64,000 nt of DNA from Catalinimonas alkaloidigena (GCF_900100765.1 NZ_FNFO01000012.1:124001-188000); one strand, 5' to 3'; shown: positions 26,728 through 36,808, counted from the stretch's first letter. Numbers and translations: made by a program. The notes: a model not told the origin generated them from the letters alone.

Positions 26728-27288
26728 TCAGTCGAGCGAAAGGGGCGGTCCTACGACTTGCATACCGTGGTCTGCAAAAATCCGGGCGATTTCGTCGGGC
26801 GTAGGTTCGTATTGGAGGGAAGCCAGGGTCACAAAGAATTCTTCGAGCTGGCCCGCAGGTTGCAGGAGTACGGTCATTTTGCCCCGCGCACTCACCTGTG
26901 TCCAGGCGTGGGGCACACGGCGGGGTAGGAAAATGCTGTCGCCTGCTTGGAGCGCATATACGTCGTCACCGACCCGAAAGCGGTACTCGCCCGCCAGCAC
27001 GTAAAAAATCTCGTCTTGCTCCAGATGCACATGCAGCGGAGTGCCCCGCCCTGGCGACCGTGACGTTTGTTCGAAAACGGCCAGCGCACCGGCGGTGTCT
27101 TTACCGGAGATTTTCACGTCCAGCACGTTGGCGTTCACGCCTTTCAACAGGATGTGGCCGTGGTACCGTCCCTCGCCCGCCGCTACTTTGAAGCCTTTAG
27201 CATTCTGCCCGCGGAAGTTCCACCGGGAGGCATACGCCGTAGCCGGAAACGCCGCCAGCAGCGTCCGCACAAACTGATTTCGTTTCAT
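26728..27288 (-). CDS. exported cupin-domain protein
   Basis: The 186-residue protein has a signal-like N-terminus (MKRNQFVRTLLAAFPATAYA) and one cupin domain. Motif 1 reads TPLHVHLEQDEIFYVLAGEY (metal-binding His, His and Glu) and motif 2 FLPRRVPHAWTQ. Small cupins of this sort bind metal and may be sugar isomerases, dioxygenases or binding proteins; the substrate is unknown. The start at 27288 was chosen for the signal peptide; the frame is open to 27333. It follows the response regulator gene by 54 bases on the same strand and may be cotranscribed. Confidence 0.75.
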   Translation of the reverse strand: MKRNQFVRTLLAAFPATAYASRWNFRGQNAKGFKVAAGEGRYHGHILLKGVNANVLDVKISGKDTAGALAVFEQTSRSPGRGTPLHVHLEQDEIFYVLAGEYRFRVGDDVYALQAGDSIFLPRRVPHAWTQVSARGKMTVLLQPAGQLEEFFVTLASLQYEPTPDEIARIFADHGMQVVGPPLSLD

Positions 27289-27342
27289 GAGAGGAAAAGG
27301 AGAAGAGAAGTTATTAGGAGATGAAAGCGCCACACGTATCCA

Positions 27343-27981
27343 TCAGATGATTCGTTCGCGGATGGCCTTGGCCACGGCTTCGGGGCCGCACTGCACGTGC
27401 AGTTTCTGGTAGATGTTCTTCAGGTGACGGCGCACCGTTTCGGTCGAGATTGCCAGTTCCAGGCCGATCATCCGGTAGGTAAACCCACGCGCGAGTAGTT
27501 CCAGGATTTCCCGTTCGCGGGGGGTGATGTGGTACTCGACACCGGGGGCGCGCAGGGGTTGGTGGAACGCTTCCAGTACGCGCCGCGCAATGCCGGGCGA
27601 GAGCGGACCGCCTCCTTCGAAGACATCGCGGATGGCGGCGATCAGTTGGGTGGACGAGTCTTTTTTGAGCAGGTAACCGTTGGCCCCGTTGCTGAGACAG
27701 GCGAACAGCTTTTCGTCGTCGGCAAAAACCGTGTGCATTAAGACCCGAATGCGGGCGTCGTATTCTTTGACCATCCGCACCCCGTCGATGCCGCTGCATC
27801 CCGGCATGTCGATGTCCATCACCACCACGTCGGGCGGGTGCTGTTGCAGGTCGGTCACGATGGTGCGGCAATCGGGGTAAGCGCCGACCATGACCAGTCC
27901 GTCGGTCGTGCCGATCATCAGTTCCAGCAGGCCGCGCAACTTATCGTTGTCTTCGTAAAGGGATACGCGGATCGGAGGCAT
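27343..27981 (-). CDS. NarL/LuxR-type response regulator
   Basis: A receiver domain (residues 1-120) is followed by a LuxR-type helix-turn-helix (about 145-212). The acidic pair at the start (ED), the phosphoacceptor Asp56 (VVMDIDMPG), the threonine near 84 and Lys106 are present, so it should be phosphorylated. The HTH has the pattern ITPREREILELLARG and STETVRRHLKNIYQKL. The cognate kinase gene lies just upstream on the same strand (its stop at 28071), giving a kinase-regulator operon. The start at 27981 was chosen because the receiver begins directly after it. A CAATAACCCTTT motif lies 56 bases upstream of the start. Confidence 0.9.
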   Translation of the reverse strand: MPPIRVSLYEDNDKLRGLLELMIGTTDGLVMVGAYPDCRTIVTDLQQHPPDVVVMDIDMPGCSGIDGVRMVKEYDARIRVLMHTVFADDEKLFACLSNGANGYLLKKDSSTQLIAAIRDVFEGGGPLSPGIARRVLEAFHQPLRAPGVEYHITPREREILELLARGFTYRMIGLELAISTETVRRHLKNIYQKLHVQCGPEAVAKAIRERII

Positions 27982-28036
27982 GACCGTGATGGCGTTAGGA
28001 CGTTCGTACAAAGGAAGAAGATTTTAGGACAGCGGT

Positions 28037-28048
28037 CAATAACCCTTT
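28037..28048 (-). promoter_or_regulatory. second copy of the shared 12-base motif
   Basis: CAATAACCCTTT, identical to 26658-26669, lies between the kinase and response regulator genes. This suggests, but does not show, that the regulator binds here and upstream of the surface cluster. Confidence 0.35.
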
Positions 28049-28070
28049 TGGGTCATCGGATCACTTCCCC

Positions 28071-31000
28071 TCACACCGGAAACGTCAGGGCGATGCGCGT
28101 GCCCTCTCCCACGGCCGAGTCGATGCGCAGCGTGCCGTTCAATTGCTGCGCTCGCTGGTACAGGTTGCCCAATCCGTTGCGTTCGCGGGCCTTTTCAGAG
28201 GGCGCATTCAGGTCGAACCCGATCCCGTTGTCCTGGATCGCGAGGTGGAGTGATTGTCGATCGACACGAATCTCAATCCGCGCGTAGCTGCACTGTGCGT
28301 GCTTCACCAGGTTGTTGAGCGCTTCTTTGAAAATCAGGTAAAAGTCGCGGCGTTGTTCCATCGAGAGCGTCAGGTGGTCGACCTGTTCCGGCACCTGCAC
28401 GTGGTAGTCGATGCCCTTGGCTTCCAGCAGCTCGGAGGCGTAGCGCGTCATGCGGGCGATGAGGTGCGCCAGCGCGTCGTTTTCGGGTTTGACGCTCCAC
28501 ACAATGTCGTCGAGCGAGGTACTGAGTTGGCGGGCATCGTCCACAATCCGCTCCAGAAAGGTCACCGACGGATGCGGGGTGGGCAGGTGCTGCCGCGCCA
28601 TGGTACCCATGATGCTGATGCCGCTGAGCGAAGCGCCGATCTCGTCGTGCAGGTCGGCCGAAATGCGGTTGCGGACCTGCTGGAGCCGGAGGAGCTGGTT
28701 GATGCGGTAGCGGTAGAGGCTGTAGAGCAGGCCCAGCACGGCCACCACCACCAACAGGCGGAACGTCCATGTCTCGTAAAAGGCGGGGGCCACCCGAAAA
28801 TGCAGTTGCAGGGTCTGGTCGTTCCAGTTGCCGAACGCGTCGGCCGCTTTCAGGTGCAGCGTGTAGGGGCCGGGGCTCAGGTTGGTGTACGACGCCAGGT
28901 GCTGCGGGCCGCTGTACTTCCAGTCGGTTTCCAGCCCTTCGAGGTAATAGGCGTACTGGTTGGTGGGCAGCTTGGGATAGTTGAGAGCCACAAAATCGAC
29001 CGAAAAGGCATTTTCCGAACGCTTCAGGTGAATCGGTGTCGATCCTAAAAAGGGGCGTTCCTGTTCCTGCACCCTGAGGCTACTCACGGCCAGCGGCGGC
29101 GCCGGGTACGGTTGCCGGAGCAGGTCGACCCGCAATACGTTGAACCCGTTTTTCTGCCCGATCAAAAGTGCATCGCCCGCCCGGTTGGTAAACAGACGGT
29201 CCATCGTGTTGTTGCTCAGCAAACCGTCACCGACGGAGAAATGGAACAGGCGTTTTGTATCGGTCCGGTACGCGTGCAGCCCCTCGTAATTCCCGATCCA
29301 CAGGTGGCCGTACCGGTCTTCCACCAGTCCCCGGTTCTCACGGTCCTGCAAGCCGCCCGCCGTGGTCAGTTGGCTGAGGCGTCGGCCGTTCGTGTCGGTT
29401 TCCGTAATCGCGCCCCAGCGTGCGGCCCACAGGTGGCCTTTCTGGTCTTCCAACAGCGTGTTGACCGTCGGGTAGTCCCCTCCGACCGAATCAAACAGCG
29501 TGAAACGACGGCGGGCTTCGTCGGCCAGGTAGATGCCGTTGTACGTCGCCAGCCAGACGCCCCCCCGGCGGTCCAGCAGCAGGTCGTTAATCAGGTTGTT
29601 GTGCTGCAACAGTTCCTGCTGTTGTGCCTGGCTCCAGGGCGTCACCTCCTGCGCTTCACCGTCGGCCGTTTCGGCCAGCACGTGAATCCCCTCGTCCGAA
29701 TTGCCGATCCAGAGGCGCTGCTGCGGATCGAAGAATCCGTACATGAAAAAGGCCACCGAAAAGTACCGGTTCGCCAGGCGCGACAGCGGCGTTTCCAGAA
29801 AGGTGGCGCACGCCGGATCGTACACCAGCAGGCCCGGCCCGTTGTAGTGCCACTGGTTCACGCCAATCCACAGCGTGCCGTCGTCGCGCTGGGCTATCCA
29901 CCGCGTTTCCGGTGCGGTGCCCGCCGGGGGAAAACGTACGAGCGAAAACTGATTGCTGGGGCGATGCCACCGCACCATACCGGTGTGCGACAACCCGAGC
30001 CAGTAGACATCTGCGTCCGCCTGGTCCTGCACGATCGTCGTGACGGTGACGGGCATGTCGACCAGCCCTTCCGGCAGGCGGATGGTCTGAATCAGGTTGC
30101 TGCGCGGATGGTATTTCAGAATTCCTTCCGACGTGCAAGCCCACACGATGCCTTCGGTCGTGTCGCGGTAGAGGGCGTTGACGCTGTAAGCGTCGGGGAA
30201 GAGATCCGGAAAGCGGTAGAATTGCCCCTGTTCCGGCCGGAACACGCTCAAGCCTTCGTCATCACCAACCCACAACAGCGGCCGACCGTTTTCGTCTTCT
30301 CCTTCGGCAACGGACAAGACGGCCGGATCGGTCGGGAAAAGTTCGTAGTCGTCGGTGTGGGGGTCGTACCGAAGCAACCCACCCCGCTGCGTGCCGATCC
30401 AGAGCTGACCCGCCCGGTCTACACACCCCTGCGTAAACACGGTTTCCAGCCGACGCGTGGTATCAGGACAATCCCGCCCCAGCACACACACGAGCGTATC
30501 GGCCGCCCGGTCGTAGCGAAACAGGCCGTTGTCGGCCCCGAGTACCCAAACGGTTCCCTCCCGATCTTCCAGAAACGAGGCTTTGACCATCACGTAGTTG
30601 GTCGGCCGGAACGGATAGTGGCGTACCTCTGCCGTGGTAAGGTTGATGCGGTTGGCGCCGTACCAGTCGCCGTACCACCCGTAGCCATCCGAGGCCCGGA
30701 AAAAGTGGCCGGTTTGAGGGGCAGGGGTCGGTTGCGCGCTCGGCACGGGCCGAAGCTGCAGGGTGATCGGGTCGATCGTGCAGACACCGTTCAGGTCGGT
30801 CGAAACCCACAGGCGGCCGCTGGAATCTTCGGCCAGCCCCGACACCAGTTCGGTTTCCGGTTCCAGAAAAGGCCGGAAGGTATTGCCGTCGTAACGCACC
30901 GGGCAGCGCCGCGTCCCGAACCACATGAAGCCCTGGTGATCTTTCGTGGCCGACAGCACCAGATTGCTGGGTAGGCCGTCCTCCGTCGTAATGGTCTCGA

Positions 31001-31076
31001 ACGAAATGGCCGGAAGCTGCGCCGCCAGCGCCAGCGGCATCAAGTACCCCACCCAAAACCAGCGCCAGCGTACCAT
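28071..31076 (-). CDS. Reg_prop/Y_Y_Y sensor histidine kinase
   Basis: A 1001-residue membrane sensor kinase of Bacteroidota type. A signal peptide (to ALAAQ) precedes two periplasmic Reg_prop propellers (repeats such as GFMWFGTR, GRLWVSTD, GTVWVLGADN, GHLWAARWG), then a Y_Y_Y domain (about 700-770), one transmembrane segment (near 780), and a cytoplasmic kinase core: phosphoacceptor His810 in DLHDEIGASL (HisKA_3), N-box ALNNLVKHA and the DNGIGF and GLGNL loops. There is no receiver or AraC domain, unlike hybrid regulators, and the response regulator is encoded separately downstream. It probably senses a glycan breakdown product, though the ligand is not evident. Confidence 0.92.
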   Translation of the reverse strand: MVRWRWFWVGYLMPLALAAQLPAISFETITTEDGLPSNLVLSATKDHQGFMWFGTRRCPVRYDGNTFRPFLEPETELVSGLAEDSSGRLWVSTDLNGVCTIDPITLQLRPVPSAQPTPAPQTGHFFRASDGYGWYGDWYGANRINLTTAEVRHYPFRPTNYVMVKASFLEDREGTVWVLGADNGLFRYDRAADTLVCVLGRDCPDTTRRLETVFTQGCVDRAGQLWIGTQRGGLLRYDPHTDDYELFPTDPAVLSVAEGEDENGRPLLWVGDDEGLSVFRPEQGQFYRFPDLFPDAYSVNALYRDTTEGIVWACTSEGILKYHPRSNLIQTIRLPEGLVDMPVTVTTIVQDQADADVYWLGLSHTGMVRWHRPSNQFSLVRFPPAGTAPETRWIAQRDDGTLWIGVNQWHYNGPGLLVYDPACATFLETPLSRLANRYFSVAFFMYGFFDPQQRLWIGNSDEGIHVLAETADGEAQEVTPWSQAQQQELLQHNNLINDLLLDRRGGVWLATYNGIYLADEARRRFTLFDSVGGDYPTVNTLLEDQKGHLWAARWGAITETDTNGRRLSQLTTAGGLQDRENRGLVEDRYGHLWIGNYEGLHAYRTDTKRLFHFSVGDGLLSNNTMDRLFTNRAGDALLIGQKNGFNVLRVDLLRQPYPAPPLAVSSLRVQEQERPFLGSTPIHLKRSENAFSVDFVALNYPKLPTNQYAYYLEGLETDWKYSGPQHLASYTNLSPGPYTLHLKAADAFGNWNDQTLQLHFRVAPAFYETWTFRLLVVVAVLGLLYSLYRYRINQLLRLQQVRNRISADLHDEIGASLSGISIMGTMARQHLPTPHPSVTFLERIVDDARQLSTSLDDIVWSVKPENDALAHLIARMTRYASELLEAKGIDYHVQVPEQVDHLTLSMEQRRDFYLIFKEALNNLVKHAQCSYARIEIRVDRQSLHLAIQDNGIGFDLNAPSEKARERNGLGNLYQRAQQLNGTLRIDSAVGEGTRIALTFPV

Positions 31077-31311
31077 CGGAAGACGAGAGAAATGTGAGTC
31101 GGTTAAGGTAAGAAGTTCTTGGTTGCAGGTTTTAGAAAGTTTAGCGTTATGCGTTTAGAGTTCTGAGTTAAAAGCTTAAGGCTTAAAGTCAGATGCGTCA
31201 CTATTGCTTTTTACGTTAAGCGTTGAGCTTTAAACTTTAAACTCTCTAGCCCTATGCTCTCCGCGCTAAGCCCCCCGCCCCCTTCACTCATTCAATAATT
31301 CATTCATTCGC
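31077..31311. repeat. low-complexity degenerate intergenic repeat
   Basis: The stretch between the kinase and GH20 genes contains irregular short repeats on the themes GTTTAAAG, AGCTTTAAAC and CATTCATTCG. No gene is supported. Similar text lies at 33,950-34,085. Confidence 0.5.
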
Positions 31312-32433
31312 TCATTTCCCTTTGTCCAGCGCATTGATTTTGGTGTACATCGTTCGGAAGGTATTCCAGGCGGTTTGGGTATCCGCCTCCTTGCTTTTCT
31401 TCCGCCCGTAAAAACCGTCCAGAAAATCGTCGGCCCCGGACCAGACGGTTTGCATCATCCCGTAGAAGCGGTCTTTCATCTCGTCGGTGGCAGCGGCACG
31501 AAACCGCAGCATGTCGTCGACCTGCACCAGGGCCACGTCGGGATTGCGCCACGGGCAGGTGATGACCCGGAAGCCTTTCATCGCGAAGTAAGCGGCGGTG
31601 GGGTCGGGCCGTTCGTAATGCCAGTCACAGATCACCACGTCTTTCGGAATCAGGTCGATGGCCCGATGAGTGTTGTTGAAGCTGGCCTCCCAGATGCCAA
31701 GCCCCGTCGTTTTGCCGTCGATCAGGCGATCGCCCCACATCCACAGTTCCTTTCCGGTCATGGCCAGGTGGTTGCGGATGCGCGTTACTTCGCCGGCGAA
31801 CAGCTCCGCTTTGTCGCGGCCCGAACAGCGCGGACACTGGTCCTCGCCGAGGTAAAACACTTCGTCCATGCCCGCGTGAAACGCGTCGGTTTCGAACGCC
31901 TCCGTAATTTCGTCGACCAGGGCAAAGACCACGTCGTGTACGTCCGGATGCAGCGGGCAGTAGCTCTTGCAGTAAAGCCCATCTTCGTTCGGCCATTCGT
32001 AGTGCGCGGGCATCTGCACGGCGGGCGTCTCGTCGAATTGCGGATAAACGCGCAGCAGATTGGTTACCTTACTCGCCCACGACTGGTGCCCCAGCAGGTT
32101 AATCTGCGGAATCAGCCGAATGCCGTGGCGCTTACAGGCCTCGACCATCTTCTTCACGTCGGCCTTCGACAAGGCCCCTTCGTCCCGCAGTTCCGGGTGG
32201 CTCTCGTACTGGTAGTTATAATCGATCCGCAGAATAAGTGTATTCACCTGCCGGGGGGCCAGTTCGTTGTCGATGAACTTGACAAAATCAGCGACTCCGT
32301 CCGCCTGCGGACTCCCGATGCAAAAGCCCCGCACCAGCAGTAGGCTGTCGAGTGGCAGCTGCGCCAGGGAAGGACGGGCCCACAGGAGGATCCAGAAAAG
32401 CAGAAGAAGTGAGCGGGAGAATCGAGGGTTCAT
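31312..32433 (-). CDS. secreted GH20-type beta-N-acetylhexosaminidase-like enzyme
   Basis: A signal peptide (to PSLAQ) is followed by a GH20 barrel without the usual N-terminal GH20b domain in a 373-residue protein. The catalytic pair lies in HAGMDEVFYLG (Asp-Glu), with conserved FDETP and HPDVHDVV segments and the late WSGADDFLDG motif. It should release terminal N-acetyl-hexosamine by substrate-assisted catalysis; small GH20-like proteins of this type are less studied and may prefer other substrates. It follows the HGSNAT-like membrane gene by 28 bases on the same strand, forming a likely operon. Confidence 0.8.
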   Translation of the reverse strand: MNPRFSRSLLLLFWILLWARPSLAQLPLDSLLLVRGFCIGSPQADGVADFVKFIDNELAPRQVNTLILRIDYNYQYESHPELRDEGALSKADVKKMVEACKRHGIRLIPQINLLGHQSWASKVTNLLRVYPQFDETPAVQMPAHYEWPNEDGLYCKSYCPLHPDVHDVVFALVDEITEAFETDAFHAGMDEVFYLGEDQCPRCSGRDKAELFAGEVTRIRNHLAMTGKELWMWGDRLIDGKTTGLGIWEASFNNTHRAIDLIPKDVVICDWHYERPDPTAAYFAMKGFRVITCPWRNPDVALVQVDDMLRFRAAATDEMKDRFYGMMQTVWSGADDFLDGFYGRKKSKEADTQTAWNTFRTMYTKINALDKGK

Positions 32434-32461
32434 AGGAGAAAAACGGAAAATAAAGATTCGA

Positions 32462-33694
32462 TCAAATTTTCAGGCGAATGCCGATGCGACGCAGCAGGTA
32501 CGTGATGCCGACACACAACAACGCGAAGGCAAAGGCTTTCAGTAAACCGACCGCGCCGGTCAGCATCCAGCCGGGCCAGTGGATGCCCAGCAGCACCACG
32601 AACGCGTAAGCAAAATACGGAATCAGGTAGCACAGGAGGGTATCGGTTCCGGCGGGTCGGAGGGGCTGGAACCACCGCGCCTTGCCCGCCACGTCGACCA
32701 GCCCATAGACCGCCATGAACGCCAGCAAGGTCAGTCCGCTGCACAGGAACAGCCAGGGCGCCGTCGCTCCGATTTTGGAGATGCCCCACAGCGGCCGGGT
32801 CACAAACCCCAGGATCAGCAGCGTCAGCGCAAGGGCCCCGAAGGTGAGCATCGCGTTTCGCATCGCCTGTCGCCGTTGAAAATACTGGAAGAGCAGCGTC
32901 GTTAAGACGCCCCCCAGCGAGAACGCGACGAGCGTGCCGCCCCGAATCGCACCCGGAATCACGTCCCACCCTCCACCGTCTGGTACTAAACCTGCACTCG
33001 CGAGCATGCTCAGGCCCGTGAAGACGCCCCACGCAACCAGTGGCACCCAGAAGCGCTCTTTTGCCGCGACCATCACCAGGGCGCTGACCACGTACGACCA
33101 GCCGATCAGGCCCAGAATGCCCCACCAGTAGGTCGAGAAACGGGTAGTGCCCGCCTCGCCCCGGTAGAGGATCGCCAGCGTCATCAGGATCGCGACACCG
33201 ACGAGTTGCAGCCCTCGGTGTACCCGGAGATTTGTCCCGGGACGGTCGACGTGCCAGATGAGAATGAACGACAAGCATGCCAGCGTATTCCACACCACAC
33301 GGGGCATGCCGGTGGCCGCTTCGTGGAGGTTTTCGCCGTTCACCAGAAAGACGCCCATTACCAGCAGTGCGAGCGTCCGACTCAGTACGTGCAGCACCAG
33401 CCGTCCCTCCCGCTCGCCCTTCTTCCGCCGACTAGCGATGGCGAAGGGTATCGACATGCCCATGATGAACAGAAATGCCGGGAAGACCGTGTCGGCCAAG
33501 CCCATGCCGTCCACCCCGGCGGGCACGTGCTCTAGCCAGGTCGGCACATCGCGCAGCGACCAAAGGTCGTTTACGAAAATCATCAGCACCATCGTGAGAG
33601 CACGGAGGATGTCGATGGAAGCCAGGCGGGTCGGCGTGGCCTGCAACGCCGACGCCGGAGGAGGCGCGGGGGAAATCGTCAACGGTTGGGACAT
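32462..33694 (-). CDS. HGSNAT-like multi-pass membrane protein (DUF5009)
   Basis: The 410-residue protein has about ten or eleven membrane helices and the signature SIDILRALTMVLMIFVNDL near the start, then ADTVFPAFLFIMGMSIPFA, which marks the COG4299/DUF5009 family related to heparan-alpha-glucosaminide N-acetyltransferase. Family members move acetyl groups across a membrane onto amino-sugars or similar acceptors. A non-membrane N-terminal tail of about 25 residues precedes the first helix. It lies upstream of the GH20 gene, which fits a role with N-acetylated sugars, but the acceptor is unproved. Confidence 0.8.
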   Translation of the reverse strand: MSQPLTISPAPPPASALQATPTRLASIDILRALTMVLMIFVNDLWSLRDVPTWLEHVPAGVDGMGLADTVFPAFLFIMGMSIPFAIASRRKKGEREGRLVLHVLSRTLALLVMGVFLVNGENLHEAATGMPRVVWNTLACLSFILIWHVDRPGTNLRVHRGLQLVGVAILMTLAILYRGEAGTTRFSTYWWGILGLIGWSYVVSALVMVAAKERFWVPLVAWGVFTGLSMLASAGLVPDGGGWDVIPGAIRGGTLVAFSLGGVLTTLLFQYFQRRQAMRNAMLTFGALALTLLILGFVTRPLWGISKIGATAPWLFLCSGLTLLAFMAVYGLVDVAGKARWFQPLRPAGTDTLLCYLIPYFAYAFVVLLGIHWPGWMLTGAVGLLKAFAFALLCVGITYLLRRIGIRLKI

Positions 33695-34084
33695 AGGAAC
33701 AACATCGGCTGGTATGAAGTAGAGTAGCCCGGTACCACTTCCCTACTCCGTTCTTTTTCGGGCGAAAAAGTTCAAGGTTCGAAAGTTAAAGGTTGCACGC
33801 GTAACGCAAGAGAAAAGCCCTGCCTTGGAAGTAACTAGGCCAGCATCCGCCACCGGAAGGCAGCTCCTTTCCAGTGGCAAAAAGATCCTTGACAGGATGA
33901 CAAAATGGATACCACGTTACTTCAGCGCCAAACGCTCCATGCCCTCGCTATGCGCTTAGCCCCCTGCCACTTCACACCTCAAACTTCGCACTTCACACTT
34001 CGCCGTCTGCTTGCTGCCTACTGAAGACTGCCCACGTTGCTCTATGCCCTCTGCCTCTACTCCACGCACTATTCACGCATTCAC
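33695..34084. repeat. intergenic region with degenerate low-complexity sequence
   Basis: No gene is supported. The right half carries the irregular words CACTTCACAC, AACTTCGCACTTC and ATTCACGCATTCACTC, similar to the sequence at 31,077-31,311. Confidence 0.5.
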
Positions 34085-36445
34085 TCATTTCCACTGCCAG
34101 TCTTTGATCTCCGGCATGTCTTCGCCGTGTTGCGTGACGTAGTTTTTGTGATCGATCAGCTTGTCGCGAAGGAACTGTTTCGCGTAGGCGGCGTGCGCTC
34201 CGAGTTGCGGCAGGCGGTCGATGGCGTTACCGGCCAGGTGGTAACGGTCCAGTTGGTTGCGCACCACCATGTCGAACGGAGTCGTGGTCGTGCCTTCTTC
34301 CTGGTAACCGTGGACGTGGAAATTCTTGTGATTCGTCCGCTTGTAGGTCAGCCGGTGGACGAGCGACGGATACCCGTGGAAGGCGAAGATGACGGGCCTG
34401 TCGGTCGTGAAGAGGCGGTCGAAGTCGCGGTCGTTCAAACCGTGCGGGTGCTGGTCCGGCGACTGGAGCGTCATCAGGTCGACGACGTTGATCACCCGGA
34501 TCTTCAGGTCGGGAACGAGGGATCGCAGCACGGTGACGGCGGCCAGGGTTTCCAGCGTCGGTACGTCGCCCGCACAGGCCATGATCAGGTCCGGCTCTCC
34601 GTCCTCGTCGTTGCTGGCCCACGCCCAGATGCCCAACCCAGCGGTGCAGTGCTTCACGGCGGCGTCCATGTCGAGCCACTGCGGTGAAGGCTGCTTGCCC
34701 GCCACAATCACGTTCACATAGTTGCGGCTGCGCAGGCAGTGGTCGGTGACCGACAGCAGCGTGTTGGCATCGGGCGGCAGGTAGACGCGGATCACGTCCG
34801 CCTTTTTGTTGACCACGTGGTCCAGAAAGCCCGGGTCCTGGTGCGAGAAGCCGTTGTGGTCCTGCCGCCAGACGTGCGAAGTGAGTAGGTAATTGAGCGA
34901 GGCAATGGGCCGACGCCACTCGATTTCGCGGGTGACCTTCAGCCACTTCGCGTGCTGGTTGAACATGGAGTCGATGATGTGGATGAAGGCCTCGTAACAG
35001 GAGAAAAAGCCGTGGCGACCCGTCAGCAGATAGCCTTCCAGCCAGCCTTCGCAGAGGTGTTCGCTGAGTACTTCCATCACCCGCCCGTCTGGCGAGACGT
35101 CGTCGTCCGAAGGATAAATTGCTGCCGTGGAGGTCCGGTCCGTGACGTCGAACAGGGCGTTGAGGCGGTTCGAGGCCGTTTCGTCCGGCCCCATCACCCG
35201 GAAGTTGCGCTGGTCCCAGTTCTGTTTCATCACGTCGCGCAGCAAGCCACCCATCACCCGCGTGGCCTCTGCCGTGGTTGCGCCCGGCTTCTTCACTTCG
35301 ACCGCATGGGCTTTGAAGTCGGGCATTTTCAGGGCCTTCAGCAGCAAACCGCCGTTCGCGTGCGGGTTAGCCCCCATCCGCCGATGGCCCCGAGGGGCCA
35401 GTTCGGCCAGGTCGGGAATCAGGGTACCGTTCGCGTCGAACAGTTCCTCCGGTCGGTAGCTCTTCATCCAGGCTTCCAGTTGCTTCAGGTGTTCGGGTTT
35501 CGAGGCCAGCTCCGACAGCGGCACCTGATGCGCCCGCCACGTCCCTTCCACCGGTTTTTCGTCCACTTCGGCCGGACCGGTCCAACCTTTGGGCGTCCGC
35601 AGCACAATCATTGGCCAGCGCGGTCGCTCCGCAAAGCCTTCGTTACGCGCCCGGTGCTGAATCTGGTAGATCTTTTCCCGGACGGTATCGAGCGTGGCGG
35701 CAAATTGCTGATGCACCGTCTCCGGATCGTCGCCTTCCACGAAGTGAGGGTCGTAGCCGTAGCCCCGAAACAGGGCGTCCTGTTCTTCGCGTGAAATGCG
35801 CGCCAGCACCGTCGGTCCCGCAATCTTGTAGCCGTTCAGATGGAGGATGGGCAGCACCGCGCCGTCGTGGACCGGATTCAGAAATTTGTTGGAATGCCAG
35901 CTCGTCGCCAAAGCTCCAGTTTCGGCTTCGCCGTCGCCGATCACGCAGGCCACCAGCAGATCGGGATTGTCGAAGGCCGCCCCGTAGGCATGCGCCAGCG
36001 AGTAGCCCAGTTCACCTCCTTCGTTGATGGAGCCGGGCACTTCGGCCGCGACGTGGCTCGGAATCCCGCCGGGAAACGAAAATTGCTTGAATAATTTCTG
36101 CATCCCGGCTTCGTCCTGCGATACGTCCGGGTATAATTCGCTGTAGGTTCCTTCTAAGTAGGTGTTGGCCACCAGGCCCGGCCCGCCATGCCCCGGCCCG
36201 GTGATGTAGATCACGTTGAGGTCGTGCTGCCGAATGAGTCGGTTCAGGTGAACGTAGACAAAGTTGAGGCCCGGTGTGGTGCCCCAGTGGCCCAGCAGTC
36301 GGGGTTTGACGTGGTCGAGGGTGAGAGGCTCTTTCAGGAGCGGATTGCCGTAGAGGTAGATCTGCCCGACCGAGAGGTAGTTGGCCGCCCGCCAGTAGGC
36401 GTCCATTTTGCGTAGCTCGTCCGGCGAAAGGGGTGCATTCGTCAT
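34085..36445 (-). CDS. xfp: phosphoketolase (xylulose-5-P/fructose-6-P type)
   Basis: At 786 residues the protein has the family length and is cytoplasmic. Key motifs are [10 protein letters not shown] (near 80), the thiamine-diphosphate motif [21 protein letters not shown] broken across the binding fold (begins GDGEAETG), the RTPKGWTGP segment, and the late [12 protein letters not shown]. Phosphoketolases cleave xylulose 5-phosphate and often fructose 6-phosphate with phosphate to acetyl phosphate plus an aldose phosphate. No acetate kinase or phosphotransacetylase gene is adjacent, so the fate of acetyl phosphate is not shown. A monocistronic gene. Confidence 0.95.
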   Translation of the reverse strand: MTNAPLSPDELRKMDAYWRAANYLSVGQIYLYGNPLLKEPLTLDHVKPRLLGHWGTTPGLNFVYVHLNRLIRQHDLNVIYITGPGHGGPGLVANTYLEGTYSELYPDVSQDEAGMQKLFKQFSFPGGIPSHVAAEVPGSINEGGELGYSLAHAYGAAFDNPDLLVACVIGDGEAETGALATSWHSNKFLNPVHDGAVLPILHLNGYKIAGPTVLARISREEQDALFRGYGYDPHFVEGDDPETVHQQFAATLDTVREKIYQIQHRARNEGFAERPRWPMIVLRTPKGWTGPAEVDEKPVEGTWRAHQVPLSELASKPEHLKQLEAWMKSYRPEELFDANGTLIPDLAELAPRGHRRMGANPHANGGLLLKALKMPDFKAHAVEVKKPGATTAEATRVMGGLLRDVMKQNWDQRNFRVMGPDETASNRLNALFDVTDRTSTAAIYPSDDDVSPDGRVMEVLSEHLCEGWLEGYLLTGRHGFFSCYEAFIHIIDSMFNQHAKWLKVTREIEWRRPIASLNYLLTSHVWRQDHNGFSHQDPGFLDHVVNKKADVIRVYLPPDANTLLSVTDHCLRSRNYVNVIVAGKQPSPQWLDMDAAVKHCTAGLGIWAWASNDEDGEPDLIMACAGDVPTLETLAAVTVLRSLVPDLKIRVINVVDLMTLQSPDQHPHGLNDRDFDRLFTTDRPVIFAFHGYPSLVHRLTYKRTNHKNFHVHGYQEEGTTTTPFDMVVRNQLDRYHLAGNAIDRLPQLGAHAAYAKQFLRDKLIDHKNYVTQHGEDMPEIKDWQWK

Positions 36446-36808
36446 GGTGCGTAAAAAGATTGAGGAATTGTGGAGCGGTAAAAAGTATGACCGTCAGCTA
36501 CTTAGCCGGAGGGCTTTTGCAGATCGGTCTTTTCTGAGTACGCAAGAAGTAACCCGGGCGTTCGGAGCCCGTACACTCGAAGCAGATGTACGGCAGGACA
36601 CACGCCCCACGGCACGGGCTGGCTCACCACTGAACGGGTAAGCGAAGCGGGTTACCGATTAGCTCCCCGCACTGAACGGTTTCGGGCAGGGGGCGCTTGG
36701 GTCAGGTCAACTGATTTGGTATCTTTATCTTACAAAAATGGCGCCTTGTGCCATCAGCATGCATTATCTAACTTTTATGATCGCTAGTATTACCAGTACC
36801 ACCACCAC
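36446..36808. other. intergenic region between divergent genes
   Basis: No gene is supported. Near the phosphoketolase start, the coding strand carries TACTTTTT, close to the Bacteroidota -7 box. Toward 36,809 there is an AT-rich stretch that probably holds the promoter of the next gene. Confidence 0.4.
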
